Source: Shewanella metallivivens (lineage in GTDB: Bacteria > Pseudomonadota > Gammaproteobacteria > Enterobacterales > Shewanellaceae). Taken from it: a stretch of DNA of 64,000 bases. This document shows positions 18,727 to 27,264 of this stretch, one piece after another (the first letter of the stretch is position 1; every line of letters starts with the position of its first letter). Below the pieces are notes generated by a model. The model searched no databases. It was not told where the DNA came from and saw only the letters and a list, made by a program, of their open reading frames with translations. A program made the position numbers and the translations under genes. The stretch covers positions 475,327 to 539,326 of the forward strand of contig NZ_JAQQPZ010000001.1 in assembly GCF_028750675.1 (NCBI RefSeq), written 5' to 3'.

Positions 18727-19118
18727 ATAAATCCTTTTTGTCTAATGACTTAACTGTATACAATTAATCATAGTGCTAAAAGTCTATTTTAGTTTTTTTT
18801 TTCATCAATAAAAAAATTGATGATGTATTTTAGAAAAAACATTAGATGAGAGAAAGTATATTCTGGAGTCATAGGGTAAGTTCAATTAGGACATTATTGG
18901 GCGCAGGCCATATCTTAAACCAACACCGATATTTTCACTGCGTAGTTATAAATAGTCACTGAACAATGGGAGGTAACAAACAAGCTACCATCAAGGTTCG
19001 TTATGCAAACCATTTAAAAATTTATCGCGAATAATCGACTAATGTTGAACTCGTTTTCGCTTGGCTACACTAACTATTACATACTCCAAAGCGGAGCCAG
19101 TACCAAAAAGGATTTTGT
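18727..19118. other. divergent intergenic region with the antiporter operon promoter
   Basis: About 390 bp without a believable gene. It should hold the promoter of the minus-strand antiporter operon and that of the plus-strand broken gene. An A/T-rich tract lies around 18780-18840. The upstream part of the open frame running in from 19042 has no start context and is in the wrong frame for the family it belongs to. Confidence 0.5.
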
Positions 19119-19551
19119 ATGCAAAGAAATAGTTTACTCGTTATTGCAGGTTGCTAAAGTATCTTTGCTGCCTTATTACATATCAGCTGCATATTTGGTG
19201 GCAGATTGGTATCTCTTTTTTGGTGCTGGTGAAAGCATGGCTCAAATGGCTGCAGCCGGGGAGACTTATCCCACCATTGTCACTTTAATTATCGCTGTGG
19301 TGCTTTTTGTTTGGCGGCTTTATGCATTTTCGGGCGCAGGCTTAATTGTTAAGTTGCCACTTCTAAAAACATGTTTAGTGTTAATCACTGCTGTATATCT
19401 CATTCGTGGTGTGGCGGGGGGCATTGTACCTTTTTTCACGTCAGCCTCCGAGATCCATCAAAACGCTATGGCTTTTTGGTTGGTGAGTTCAATCGTTTGT
19501 TTTATTTATGGTATTTACTATTTACTTGGAACAAGGCTGTTATGCCGGTAG
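19119..19551 (+). pseudogene. disrupted small membrane-protein gene
   Basis: ATG at 19119 has AAGGA 6 nt upstream and reads MQRNSLLVIAGC, then TAA at 19155-19157. The same frame continues SIFAALLHISCIFGG to about 19202, after which the protein resumes in another frame as DWYLFFGAGESMAQMAAAGETYPT and three further membrane helices to 19551. Together they give one four-helix protein of a widespread uncharacterised family (remembered pattern: HxxxxxGGPxWYxFFGAGExMAxMAxxG). The joint fits a two-base loss in a GG-P-DW stretch, plus a nonsense change. A start at 19042 would give a nonsense N-terminus. Sequencing error is possible. Confidence 0.65.
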
Positions 19552-19599
19552 TTTTCCAACAACAAATATCAAGGCTCTATTTATAATAGGAAAACCATC

Positions 19600-20004
19600 A
19601 TGGCTTTTAATGATTTATTTAGACTCAGCTCCCATGCAGTAATCACTAATGACGATGGCCAAGTGCTGTTATTAAAAGCCAATTATGGCGACAAGCATTG
19701 GGGTTTACCGGGTGGTGGGCTTGACCCTAATGAAACTATTCATCAGGCATTGCTACGAGAATGCCAGGAAGAGTTAGGCTGTTTGGTGAAGGTGAATTAT
19801 CTATCTGGGGTGTATTTTCATTCAGCTTATCAATCGCAAGCGTTTATTTTTCGTTGTGAGTTAACCCAAGAGGCCGTGATTAGCTTAAGCGATGAGCACA
19901 GTGATTATGCATTCTTCGCTGTTGCTGACTTATCTTTAGTGCAGCAACAACGAATTAACGATTGCCTAGCGTTTAACGGTCAGGTTTTCAGCGCTGCTTT
20001 CTAA
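19600..20004 (+). CDS. Nudix hydrolase
   Basis: 134-aa single-domain Nudix protein. The box is complete: GGLDPNE, seven residues, then RECQEELGC (about residues 39-61), with the metal-binding glutamates present. It should hydrolyse a nucleoside diphosphate linked to another group; the substrate cannot be predicted. ATG at 19600 follows AGGAAA. Its last 39 bp overlap the end of the convergent oxidoreductase gene. Confidence 0.9.
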   Translation: MAFNDLFRLSSHAVITNDDGQVLLLKANYGDKHWGLPGGGLDPNETIHQALLRECQEELGCLVKVNYLSGVYFHSAYQSQAFIFRCELTQEAVISLSDEHSDYAFFAVADLSLVQQQRINDCLAFNGQVFSAAF

Positions 20005-20988
20005 GGCCGCTTGATGCCAGGTGGTTAACAGGCGCATGATATCTAGTGAGTCTTGCAATTGTGCTAATGGTCTTGGCACTGTGTATTGTTTACTGTCTAG
20101 GGCCCCTAGTACCGCTTCTACCTGGTAGTAAAATCCGTTGCCTTTGGCTTCAACATTAACAACTTCTGCATTTTGCTCATATAACCTCACCGAAAAATGA
20201 TTCCCCTGAGCTTCAGGTAACCAAGGATTTGAGGTGAAATCAATACTTCCTAAGCTGCCTAAAATGGTAAATCCGGCGTGTAAGCCATAATCTTCAGCTG
20301 TGTGTAAAAGACATTGCACACCGTTAGCATAAGTCACAATCGCCGTAGATTCACAAATATTGCCATCTTGCCCGCGTCGGCCTGTTGCCTGTAGTTGATA
20401 TTGTTGGCTGATATTATTGCCAAATTGTTGCTGCATGACCAATTGCATCAAAGATGCAGGGTAACAACCAAGATTAAACAATGCGCCAAGACTGGCCGGA
20501 TTAACAAATTGGCTGATAGCCGCGCAATACTGGCCGCGAATACTTTTTATCTCACCAATCACCCCAGATGCTATGGTTTGACTTAACTGTTGCATAAATG
20601 GATGCGCAAGATACATTAGTCCTTCTAAAAAGAACACCTTGTTGTGCTTAACGGCATCAAGGCTGGCAATGGTTGAAGGCATATCTACCGACAGCGACTT
20701 CTCACATAAAATCGCTTTACCTGCATTGGCTGCTTTAATCACATATTCATGGTGTAAATGATTCGGCAGGGCAATATAAATCACATCCACAAGTGGGTCG
20801 TTAATTAATGCTTCAAAATCAGTAAATTGATGTGCGATGTTATATTGCGTTGCAAATTCAGCTAACGTTGTTGTGTTACGACCTGCAACAGCATATAGCC
20901 GACTTTGGCCTTGTGCTTTTACTGCATCCGCCATTACACCAGAAATAAAGCTGGTGCCTAAAATACCCCAATTAATCATTTTACTCAT
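19966..20988 (-). CDS. Gfo/Idh/MocA-family NAD(P)-dependent oxidoreductase
   Basis: 340-aa protein with an N-terminal Rossmann fold (INWGILGTSFISG), the family motif IALPNHLHHEY, and the catalytic lysine region CEKSLSVD (EKP in most members, here EKS). The C-terminal alpha/beta domain starts near residue 125 (LEGLMYLAHPFMQQL). Substrates of this family are usually sugars, inositols or related polyols. It lies 3 bp after the ABM-domain gene and overlaps the convergent Nudix gene. The Pro-to-Ser change in EKP is a small oddity. Confidence 0.9.
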   Translation of the reverse strand: MSKMINWGILGTSFISGVMADAVKAQGQSRLYAVAGRNTTTLAEFATQYNIAHQFTDFEALINDPLVDVIYIALPNHLHHEYVIKAANAGKAILCEKSLSVDMPSTIASLDAVKHNKVFFLEGLMYLAHPFMQQLSQTIASGVIGEIKSIRGQYCAAISQFVNPASLGALFNLGCYPASLMQLVMQQQFGNNISQQYQLQATGRRGQDGNICESTAIVTYANGVQCLLHTAEDYGLHAGFTILGSLGSIDFTSNPWLPEAQGNHFSVRLYEQNAEVVNVEAKGNGFYYQVEAVLGALDSKQYTVPRPLAQLQDSLDIMRLLTTWHQAALESSAENLTVKR

Positions 20989-20991
20989 TGG

Positions 20992-21306
20992 TTATACCTC
21001 TGTAGCTAGGCGTTGATAGTCAAAGGCTTGTTTAAGCTCGGTTAAACCAGCTTTAATAAAGGCTTGAGTATGAGGCGCGACAAAGTGGGCATCAAAGGCG
21101 GCTTGATCATCATAACGTTCCCAAAACACAAATTGCTTAGGGTGAGTTTTATGTTGAGTTGCCATCGCAAGTGAGCAGCCTGATTCGCTATTCATGTCGG
21201 CGCAAAATTGACGGATTGCAGCAAGGCCTTGGGATAACGGTACGTTATCTTTTATGTGAATTTCAGCAGTAATAAATATGCCTGCTTGATCTAATTTGTA
21301 ATCCAT
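20992..21306 (-). CDS. antibiotic-biosynthesis-monooxygenase (ABM) domain protein
   Basis: 104-aa single ABM-fold protein, probably a dimeric alpha/beta barrel. It has the pattern GLAAIRQFCADMNSESGC then FVFWERYDDQAAFDAHF...H-T-QAF, typical of YgiN/quinol-monooxygenase-type members. It is the first gene of a two-gene operon with the oxidoreductase (3-bp gap) and is divergent from a LysR regulator, suggesting an inducible small metabolic unit. The substrate is unknown. Confidence 0.88.
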   Translation of the reverse strand: MDYKLDQAGIFITAEIHIKDNVPLSQGLAAIRQFCADMNSESGCSLAMATQHKTHPKQFVFWERYDDQAAFDAHFVAPHTQAFIKAGLTELKQAFDYQRLATEV

Positions 21307-21370
21307 AACAACTCCTCAAGAATGATGGCTCATCGTAAACCAGTTTTCATGACGGCAACATCGCTCGTTG

Positions 21371-21387
21371 GTGTTTACAGAAAACAC
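21371..21387. promoter_or_regulatory. candidate LysR operator
   Basis: Inverted repeat GTGTTT-ACAGA-AAACAC in the 106-bp gap between the divergent ABM gene and the LysR gene. The position fits a LysR-type regulator controlling its neighbour and itself, but the motif is proposed only from symmetry and location. Confidence 0.4.
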
Positions 21388-21412
21388 TGTAGGTTTATGA
21401 TTGGGAGTGAAT

Positions 21413-22279
21413 ATGGATAAATTAACCGCAATGCAAGTGTTTAGCTGCGTAGCTGAACAAGGTAATTATGCTGCGGCGGCGCACCAGTTTAATATTAGCC
21501 GCACTATGGTGGGCAAGCGCATCAATCAGTTAGAGAGTTATTTAGGCGTTAAACTCCTCAATCGCACCACACGTCAACAAGCGTTAAGCGAGTCGGGTCA
21601 GTTTTATTATCAAGAATGTAAAACCATTTTGGCAGCCATTACTGCCGCTGAAAATACCTTACAAAGTATGACGGGCACGATTAGCGGTACCATTAAAATG
21701 AACGCACCAGTGAGTTTTAGTAATACAGTGTTAGCACCCATAGTTAATCGGTTTTTATTGCAGTACCCGCAAGTCGATGTTGATTTACGCTTAGACAATA
21801 ACCTTGTCGACCCGATGTTAGACAGTGTTGATATTCTGGTACGCATTGGTGAGCTTGGCGACTCAGCATTGATTGGTCGGCATATTATGGATTATCACAT
21901 GCAATTTTGTGCATCCCCTGAATATTTAGCCAATCATTCAACGATTACTGCTATTACCGATTTACATGAACATCAATGCCTTGGATTTAGTTATTCGAGC
22001 AATGGTTCGTTGTCGATTGCGCACCAGCAAATATTTGGTAAACGGCATTTTAGATTGTCGTCAAACAGTGGTGTGGTGCTGACGCAAGCTGCCATTGATG
22101 GCTTAGGTGTAGTGTTACAGCCTAGTATCGTGGTGAAACAGGCAATAGAGGCAGGCCTCTTGGTTAATATTACGAGCTTAACCCCAACAGAAGCCATGCC
22201 GATTCATTTATTGTATAAGGATAAAAACGTGCTGTTAAAAACGCGTTCATTAATCGCGTTCATTAATCGCGTTCATTAA
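21413..22279 (+). CDS. LysR-family transcriptional regulator
   Basis: 288-aa regulator with the N-terminal winged HTH (MDKLTAMQVFSCVAEQGNYAAAAHQFNISRTMVGKRINQLE) and a C-terminal periplasmic-binding-like effector domain. The track frame opens at a TTG (21401), but ATG at 21413 with GGGAG 6 nt upstream gives the normal LysR start. It is divergent from the ABM/oxidoreductase operon, its likely target. The last codons run into a 13-bp tandem repeat, so the C-terminus (SLIAFINRVH) is set by the repeat. Confidence 0.93.
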   Translation: MDKLTAMQVFSCVAEQGNYAAAAHQFNISRTMVGKRINQLESYLGVKLLNRTTRQQALSESGQFYYQECKTILAAITAAENTLQSMTGTISGTIKMNAPVSFSNTVLAPIVNRFLLQYPQVDVDLRLDNNLVDPMLDSVDILVRIGELGDSALIGRHIMDYHMQFCASPEYLANHSTITAITDLHEHQCLGFSYSSNGSLSIAHQQIFGKRHFRLSSNSGVVLTQAAIDGLGVVLQPSIVVKQAIEAGLLVNITSLTPTEAMPIHLLYKDKNVLLKTRSLIAFINRVH

Positions 22280-22283
22280 TCGA
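22245..22283. repeat. 13-bp tandem repeat across the LysR stop codon
   Basis: Three head-to-tail copies of GTTCATTAATCGC (last copy one base different at its end). The unit is not a multiple of three and contains TTAA, so repeats set where the LysR frame ends. Confidence 0.85.
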
Positions 22284-22322
22284 GTTTATTATTGAGCAGC
22301 TTAATTGAGCAATAAATTTTAT

Positions 22323-22724
22323 TTAAGACTTAATCATCCCTTTAAGTACAATATCCTCATAGGTTACAAAGCCTAAAATACTGCCTGACTCTACTACGGG
22401 GGCTTTATTAATGTTAAAGCGTTCAAATAACCTTGCCGTATAGCGTACATCCATATCTGCAGGTACAGAAAACACCGGTTTTATCATAATTTCATAAATA
22501 TTGGTGCGCTCGGGGGACTTATCTTTAGCGAGAACCTTCCTTGCTATGTCACTCATTAATACCATGCCGTATTCATCATGTTCATTGCGTTTATCGACCA
22601 CCAAAATACTGACATTTTTAAGAATGGCCACTTGGATTGCTTCTGCAACTGTGTGCATGCCGTCCACCATAGCGTAACGGTTATTCATCACATCACGATT
22701 TAGAGTAGGGGCTGACTGTGTCAT
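22323..22724 (-). CDS. CBS-domain-pair protein of the DUF1538 operon
   Basis: 133-aa protein made of two CBS motifs (about 12-70 and 75-130; for example ISILVVDKRNEHDEYGMVLMSDIARKV and NINKAPVVESGSILGFVTYEDIV). CBS pairs usually bind adenine nucleotides and regulate a partner. It is the last gene of a four-gene operon and its ATG overlaps the stop of the PII-like gene (ATGA, 22721-22724). A regulatory role for the two membrane proteins is inferred from context. Confidence 0.88.
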   Translation of the reverse strand: MTQSAPTLNRDVMNNRYAMVDGMHTVAEAIQVAILKNVSILVVDKRNEHDEYGMVLMSDIARKVLAKDKSPERTNIYEIMIKPVFSVPADMDVRYTARLFERFNINKAPVVESGSILGFVTYEDIVLKGMIKS

Positions 22725-23071
22725 ATTTGGTCCTCAATATCTTTGCTTAACTTTTCAACCTGATGTGCAACACCGACGGCATCTTCAACATCGATTTGAA
22801 TTGCAATGCCTTTACCGGAGTTAGTATCAAATTCGCCCACTTTAGCAATGGTTTCTAAAATACAACGGCACATATGTTCTTCAACTAACCATAAAATGAC
22901 ATCTCGCTGAACATCTAATGTAAGGCCCATAAAGGTTTTCTTTTTTTCTAAGCCTTCACCTCGTGCATGATTAATAACCGTGGCGCCAGTGGCACCTGCA
23001 AGGCGTGCTGCATCGAGCACTTCGTCGGTACAGTCTTCGTCGACAAAGGCGACGATCAATTTAAAGCGCAT
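22721..23071 (-). CDS. PII-like signalling protein of the DUF1538 operon
   Basis: 116-aa protein with the ferredoxin-like PII fold pattern: LIVAFVDEDCTDEVLDAARLAGATGATVIN at the N-terminus and RCILETIAKVGEFDTNSGKGIAIQIDVEDAVGV in the second half. The T-loop region is shorter and lacks the uridylylated Tyr of GlnB/GlnK, so it is a non-canonical PII-like protein rather than a nitrogen regulator. It starts 3 bp after the second DUF1538 gene. Other PII-like proteins bind adenine nucleotides and gate a linked transporter; the ligand here is unknown. Confidence 0.78.
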   Translation of the reverse strand: MRFKLIVAFVDEDCTDEVLDAARLAGATGATVINHARGEGLEKKKTFMGLTLDVQRDVILWLVEEHMCRCILETIAKVGEFDTNSGKGIAIQIDVEDAVGVAHQVEKLSKDIEDQI

Positions 23072-23074
23072 AGG

Positions 23075-23842
23075 TTACTCCTTAATCGCTTTACGTTTAG
23101 ATAAATAGTCAACGACTTGGGCATAACCCATGACGGTGATCATCGGAAATAAACTGGCAAAGGCGATTAAGCCAAAGCCGTCAATGAGCGGATTTCGTCC
23201 TTCAACATTAGTTGCTAGCCCAAGACCTAATGCGGCCACCAACGGAACCGTGACTGTTGATGTAGTTACGCCGCCAGAGTCATATGCCAAAGGTACAATC
23301 ATTTTTGGTGCATAAAAGGTCTGAATAACAACAATCACGTAACCGGCCATAATGTAATAATGAATGGGGTCACCAACGACAATACGAAAACAGCCTAAGG
23401 TAATACCAATGGCCACACCAATCGCGACAGAAATACGCAAACCTTGAATACCGATCGTGCCTGCAGAGACTTGATTGGCTTTAATGGCTACGGCAATCAG
23501 TGACGGTTCTGCAATAGTGGTACTAAAACCAATGGCTGCGGCAAACACATATACCCACACATAATCCTGCCAAACAAAAGGATCTGTACTGCCATTTGGG
23601 TGTAAAAACTCATTAGTGGTTAATTGGTTCGCCATGGTTTCGCCAATAGGGAAGAGTGCGAGTTGTAACCCGACTAAAAAAAAGGTCAGGCCTATTATCA
23701 CGTAAATAAATCCGAGCAGCACTTTTCGCCAATGGTGAACTGGGCGTTTAAGTACACCAAGTTGAAAGCCAAATAAAATCACCGCAATAGGGATAACATC
23801 GCGGGCAGTGAGCAACAATGTGCTAATTAGCTCAGTAAACAA
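23075..23842 (-). CDS. DUF1538 membrane protein, second subunit of a putative Na+/H+ antiporter
   Basis: 255-aa protein with about seven membrane segments. It shares with its upstream neighbour the motifs [36 protein letters not shown] and [17 protein letters not shown], which define DUF1538. A Halomonas pair of this family (UmpAB) has been reported to act as a two-component Na+(K+)/H+ antiporter; that function is inferred here. It lies 21 bp after the first subunit and 3 bp before the PII-like gene. Confidence 0.85.
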   Translation of the reverse strand: MFTELISTLLLTARDVIPIAVILFGFQLGVLKRPVHHWRKVLLGFIYVIIGLTFFLVGLQLALFPIGETMANQLTTNEFLHPNGSTDPFVWQDYVWVYVFAAAIGFSTTIAEPSLIAVAIKANQVSAGTIGIQGLRISVAIGVAIGITLGCFRIVVGDPIHYYIMAGYVIVVIQTFYAPKMIVPLAYDSGGVTTSTVTVPLVAALGLGLATNVEGRNPLIDGFGLIAFASLFPMITVMGYAQVVDYLSKRKAIKE

Positions 23843-23863
23843 ATTGACTCCTTATCGCACGCA

Positions 23864-24601
23864 TCAGTTTAAAAACACCATGCCGTAAATTAATACAAAA
23901 ATCATTGGGCTAAGGCTGGCAAAAGCAATGAGGCCAAAGCCATCTAACATTGGGTTTCTGCCTTTAATAACACTGGCAAGGCCGACACCTAATGCCGTGA
24001 CCAAGGGTACAGTAATGGTTGATGTGGTCACGCCTCCAGAATCGTAGGCAATACCAATAATATTGGCAGGGGCAAAACTGGTGAGGATCATCACTATGAT
24101 GTAGCCACCAATAATTAAATAATGAATTGGCCAGCCTTTGAGAATGCGGATCACGCCAAGTAAAATGGCTAAACCCACCGAAATCGCTACTGTGATACGC
24201 AGCCCCATAGCATAGGAACTCATGGCCTGCTTATTGGCATCAATCGCACCTGCATTGGCGGCAACTTGTGCCGCTTCATTGGCGACCGCCGTGAGCGCCG
24301 GTTCAGCTAATGTGGTACCAAACCCCAAGGAAAAAGAGAAAATCACTAACCAAAAGATGCTACCTTTTCGAGCGAGTGCTTCTGCTAATGATTCACCTAT
24401 GGGGAACAAACCCATTTCTAAACCAAACACAAAAAATGTTAGTCCCAAAACGATAAAGAGTAAGCCAACAAGAATTGAACCTAGCTCAGCAGGCACTTGA
24501 TGTAGCACAAATATTTCAAAAAAACTGACCACTAAGATGATGGGGACAAGGTCTTTAAAGCTACTGAACATGGCTTGGAGCAATTTACCAATGGCAGACA
24601 T
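23864..24601 (-). CDS. DUF1538 membrane protein, first subunit of a putative Na+/H+ antiporter
   Basis: 245-aa homologue of the downstream gene product, with the same landmarks ([69 protein letters not shown]). AGGAGT lies 5 nt before the ATG. It is the first gene of the four-gene operon DUF1538-DUF1538-PII-CBS and diverges from the TPR-TonB gene. The two subunits differ mainly in the loop after AEP, which is longer here. Confidence 0.87.
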   Translation of the reverse strand: MSAIGKLLQAMFSSFKDLVPIILVVSFFEIFVLHQVPAELGSILVGLLFIVLGLTFFVFGLEMGLFPIGESLAEALARKGSIFWLVIFSFSLGFGTTLAEPALTAVANEAAQVAANAGAIDANKQAMSSYAMGLRITVAISVGLAILLGVIRILKGWPIHYLIIGGYIIVMILTSFAPANIIGIAYDSGGVTTSTITVPLVTALGVGLASVIKGRNPMLDGFGLIAFASLSPMIFVLIYGMVFLN

Positions 24602-24846
24602 CTATACTCCTGTGATGATAGTGATGGGTACCGATACCGTTTAGTCGTCGTGTTGATAGATATAAATAATAAGAGCTTTATTGAGTGTGACGGTCTGTAG
24701 TCATATCGCAACATATTGTTTACACTGGTTTTCATTAAGTTGACTCAGATCATAAAAATCAGGCAAACTGTGCTGTACATTTTTGGCTGCTTATTTACGT
24801 ATTGTGCAATAAGGGGTTTCAGATAAAAATAAAAAGGACTTTAACC

Positions 24847-25968
24847 ATGAAAAAAACACTTTTACGCTTAGCCATTATTGCCGCGTGTGCAAGCCATATG
24901 GCCTACGCTAACCCTACGAATATGGTCACGGATACGGTCGATTTCTCAAAAGCTTATCAGCAGTATAACCAAGCCGTTGAAGCCAATAACCCTGCCGATA
25001 TCATCAGCTATGCCCAGCAAGCTTACGAGCTTGGTACTGTAAAATTCGGTGCACACAGCATTGATAGTGCTAAGTTAGCCATGAACTGGGCTAATGCCAT
25101 TGTTGCGCAGTCGAAGCAGAACAATAATGGCCGGGTGGTGCAAGATGAACAGGTGATAAAAGCCCAACAATTATTTGAGTCTGCTTTAGCGGTATATCGT
25201 CAAAAGTTGCCTGAAAATGACATTGCCTTGGTTGATCCGCTCGTGGGTTTAGCTGAAACCACTGCTGATGATACGTATGCAAAAAAAGTGTTGTTTGAGG
25301 CGATTGATATTGCCCAAGAGGCGGATAATGAGCTGACCGAAGCTGAAGTGAAAACCATGGCTTTTTATCGTCTAAAGAGCACGGAGTTTTATACACGTGC
25401 GGTGAGAGGGTTTGCTTTTGACGCTTATGATATTTATGTTAAAAAATTACCTGAAAACGCAATAAAACGCGTTAATGCCACTTACCTCTATGGAGCATTA
25501 AACGAAGCGATGGGTAAGCACACTAAAGCTGTTGATGCTTTAGTTGAAGTGATAAAACAATATCAAGCGTTACCTTACAGCCATCCGCATGAACTGCGTG
25601 CCCATGCACTGCTCGTTGATATTTATCAAAAGCAAGGCCAAAGTGATCAAGCCACTGAGCATTGTATTGCCATAGGTAAAATGACGCCGTGGAATGATCA
25701 ACAAGAACAAACGCCGTTATTTAGAACGCCACCAGATTACCCAATGTCTTATGCAAAGCGTGGTAAAAGTGGTTGGGTAAAATTACAATTTACCGTTGAT
25801 GAGCAAGGTTTTGTGCAATCTCCACAGGTGCTTGAGTCAAAAGGTGGCAGTCAATTTGAGAAAGAATCAATTGAGGCGCTCAGCCAATGGCGTTACGCGC
25901 CCAAATTTGTGGATGGTAAACCGGCAAAGGGCACTTCAACAGTGCGTTTAGACTTTACCCTAGGATAA
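24847..25968 (+). CDS. exported TPR protein with C-terminal TonB domain
   Basis: 373-aa protein. The start at ATG 24847 (AAGGA 8 nt upstream) gives a clean signal peptide (MKKTLLRLAIIAACASHMAYA); the longer frame from 24802 is rejected. Residues about 35-280 are helical and resemble TPR repeats. The last 85 residues are a TonB C-terminal domain (PPDYPMSYAKRGKSGWV...GSQFEKESIEALSQWRYAP). Without an N-terminal membrane anchor it is not a classical energy-transducing TonB and no exbBD genes lie nearby. It may bind TonB-dependent receptors or act in the periplasm by another route. Confidence 0.85.
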   Translation: MKKTLLRLAIIAACASHMAYANPTNMVTDTVDFSKAYQQYNQAVEANNPADIISYAQQAYELGTVKFGAHSIDSAKLAMNWANAIVAQSKQNNNGRVVQDEQVIKAQQLFESALAVYRQKLPENDIALVDPLVGLAETTADDTYAKKVLFEAIDIAQEADNELTEAEVKTMAFYRLKSTEFYTRAVRGFAFDAYDIYVKKLPENAIKRVNATYLYGALNEAMGKHTKAVDALVEVIKQYQALPYSHPHELRAHALLVDIYQKQGQSDQATEHCIAIGKMTPWNDQQEQTPLFRTPPDYPMSYAKRGKSGWVKLQFTVDEQGFVQSPQVLESKGGSQFEKESIEALSQWRYAPKFVDGKPAKGTSTVRLDFTLG

Positions 25969-25988
25969 TGTATTTATTGAGTCGTGAA

Positions 25989-26333
25989 TTAGCTTAATAA
26001 ATACATACTCAACATACCCACACACACAATCACAAAGCCAGATTCAATCATGAACTGGCTTTTTTGTAGCTGTTTTTTACCTTGCTTTAAAATGGTCACC
26101 AGTTGGTTTTGTTTGTATATTCTGCACGATATTAATGAGGTTTGCGGGTCGGCTATGAGTTGAAAACGGCACTTTTTACCGTTATCGAGCAATACATCAT
26201 GCATACTTTGTAAACCAAAATTGAATTTACGCGACACCACTTTGCCGTTAATAAAAACCCGCTCCAGGCCACACCAATTGCTGGCATGTAATTCAATATT
26301 GTCTTGATTAAGATGGTAAGAAAATTTAATCAT
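25989..26333 (-). CDS. uncharacterised protein with C-terminal membrane helix
   Basis: 114-aa protein beginning MIKFSYHLNQDNIELHASNWCGLERVFINGKVVS and ending in one hydrophobic helix (about 93-112). The N-terminal part looks like a small beta-rich domain. The frame opens at 26342, but the ATG at 26333 has AGGA 8 nt upstream and is preferred. It is convergent with the TPR-TonB gene (20 bp apart). No family was recognised. Confidence 0.7.
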   Translation of the reverse strand: MIKFSYHLNQDNIELHASNWCGLERVFINGKVVSRKFNFGLQSMHDVLLDNGKKCRFQLIADPQTSLISCRIYKQNQLVTILKQGKKQLQKSQFMIESGFVIVCVGMLSMYLLS

Positions 26334-26691
26334 AATGCTCATCCTTTCACATGATAACTGCGTGTTTACTTATACCTATCATTCAAAACTGCATTAACAT
26401 TGACACTTTTTAATCCTGTTATTAATAAAGCAGAGCAATGTGACATTTTCCAGCACACAAATATGAACAATTTAAGAAATTAGCCTATGTTATTGCTGGC
26501 TATGGGAATATTTATTTTTATATTTTTAGTTGCAATGTAGGATTGGTTGAGCATGGGAGAGGTAATACCAATCCGCATTAGAATGTGCTCTTTTAGCGAA
26601 AGTTATCAGTGAGCGAGACGAGCACTCATTGTTATAACCCCCGCTTAAGCGAGTGCTGAATAAGTGTGTAATGAGATGAGTTTAGGTTGAA
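26334..26691. other. intergenic region carrying a MITE-like end
   Basis: About 360 bp without a gene. Bases 26561-26613 are a dispersed repeat (listed separately). An inverted pair CGAGCACTC / GAGTGCT lies just beyond it (about 26618-26655). Otherwise A/T-rich and featureless; it should hold the promoter of the minus-strand gene at 25989-26333. Confidence 0.5.
26561..26613. repeat. solitary end of a MITE-like dispersed repeat
   Basis: About 53 bp starting GGTAATACCAATCCGCATTA and ending TTATCAGTGAG nearly match, in reverse complement, the right end of the element at 62935-62990. No partner end was found, so this looks like a decayed or partial copy. Confidence 0.7.
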
Positions 26692-27162
26692 TTAAGCGCG
26701 GTAATACGCTTTAAGTAAATCTTTCCAGGTAATTATACCAACGATATGGTTATTTTCTAATACAGGAAGGCAGCCGATGTTATTGTCTACAATAAGCTGA
26801 GTTGCGAGGTTTATGTCACAATGGGGAGCAATGGTAATAGGGTTATGGCTCATCACTTGATGAACCCGTTTTTGTAAGGTCTCAGTATCTCGAATTAATT
26901 CAGCCGCAGTGCCAATATTGGGGCTTAACGCACTTAAAAAGTCTCGATGCGATAAAATGCCTGTTAAGTGATTGTCTTCATCGATAACCAGTAAGTGGTG
27001 AAAGCTGACATTATCGAAAATCTCTTTAGCCAGTGACAACCGATCATCCATTTCGATAGTCACAACACGGGTAATCATGATGTCGGCCACGCTGATGTAA
27101 CGATGTGATGTCGTCGTTGTGTCATTTGTTGTCGGATCAGATGTCTCTGTCGATATTGTCAT
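26692..27162 (-). CDS. CBS-domain-pair protein
   Basis: 156-aa protein with two CBS motifs: VADIMITRVVTIEMDDRLSLAKEIF...HHLLVIDEDNHLTGILSHRDFL and VHQVMSHNPITIAPHCDINLA...IGCLPVLENNHIVGIITWKDLL. The N-terminal 20 residues are Thr-rich and probably disordered. The frame opens at 27180, but ATG at 27162 has GGAG 8 nt upstream and is preferred. It stands alone, about 100 bp after the acyltransferase gene in the opposite order of transcription from TonB, so a partner is not evident. Confidence 0.88.
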   Translation of the reverse strand: MTISTETSDPTTNDTTTTSHRYISVADIMITRVVTIEMDDRLSLAKEIFDNVSFHHLLVIDEDNHLTGILSHRDFLSALSPNIGTAAELIRDTETLQKRVHQVMSHNPITIAPHCDINLATQLIVDNNIGCLPVLENNHIVGIITWKDLLKAYYRA

Positions 27163-27264
27163 AGGTGATTCTCCACTCATTTATCTTTTTATATCAGATA
27201 AATAATAGCGTAACAATCATTTAACGCTCTATAAACTCATCGAAACACCTTATTTGAACCATAC

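Noticed and set aside
19042..19118. Upstream start for the 19042-19551 frame
   Set aside because: No ribosome-binding site and no family-like N-terminus; the family match starts in another frame at 19119.
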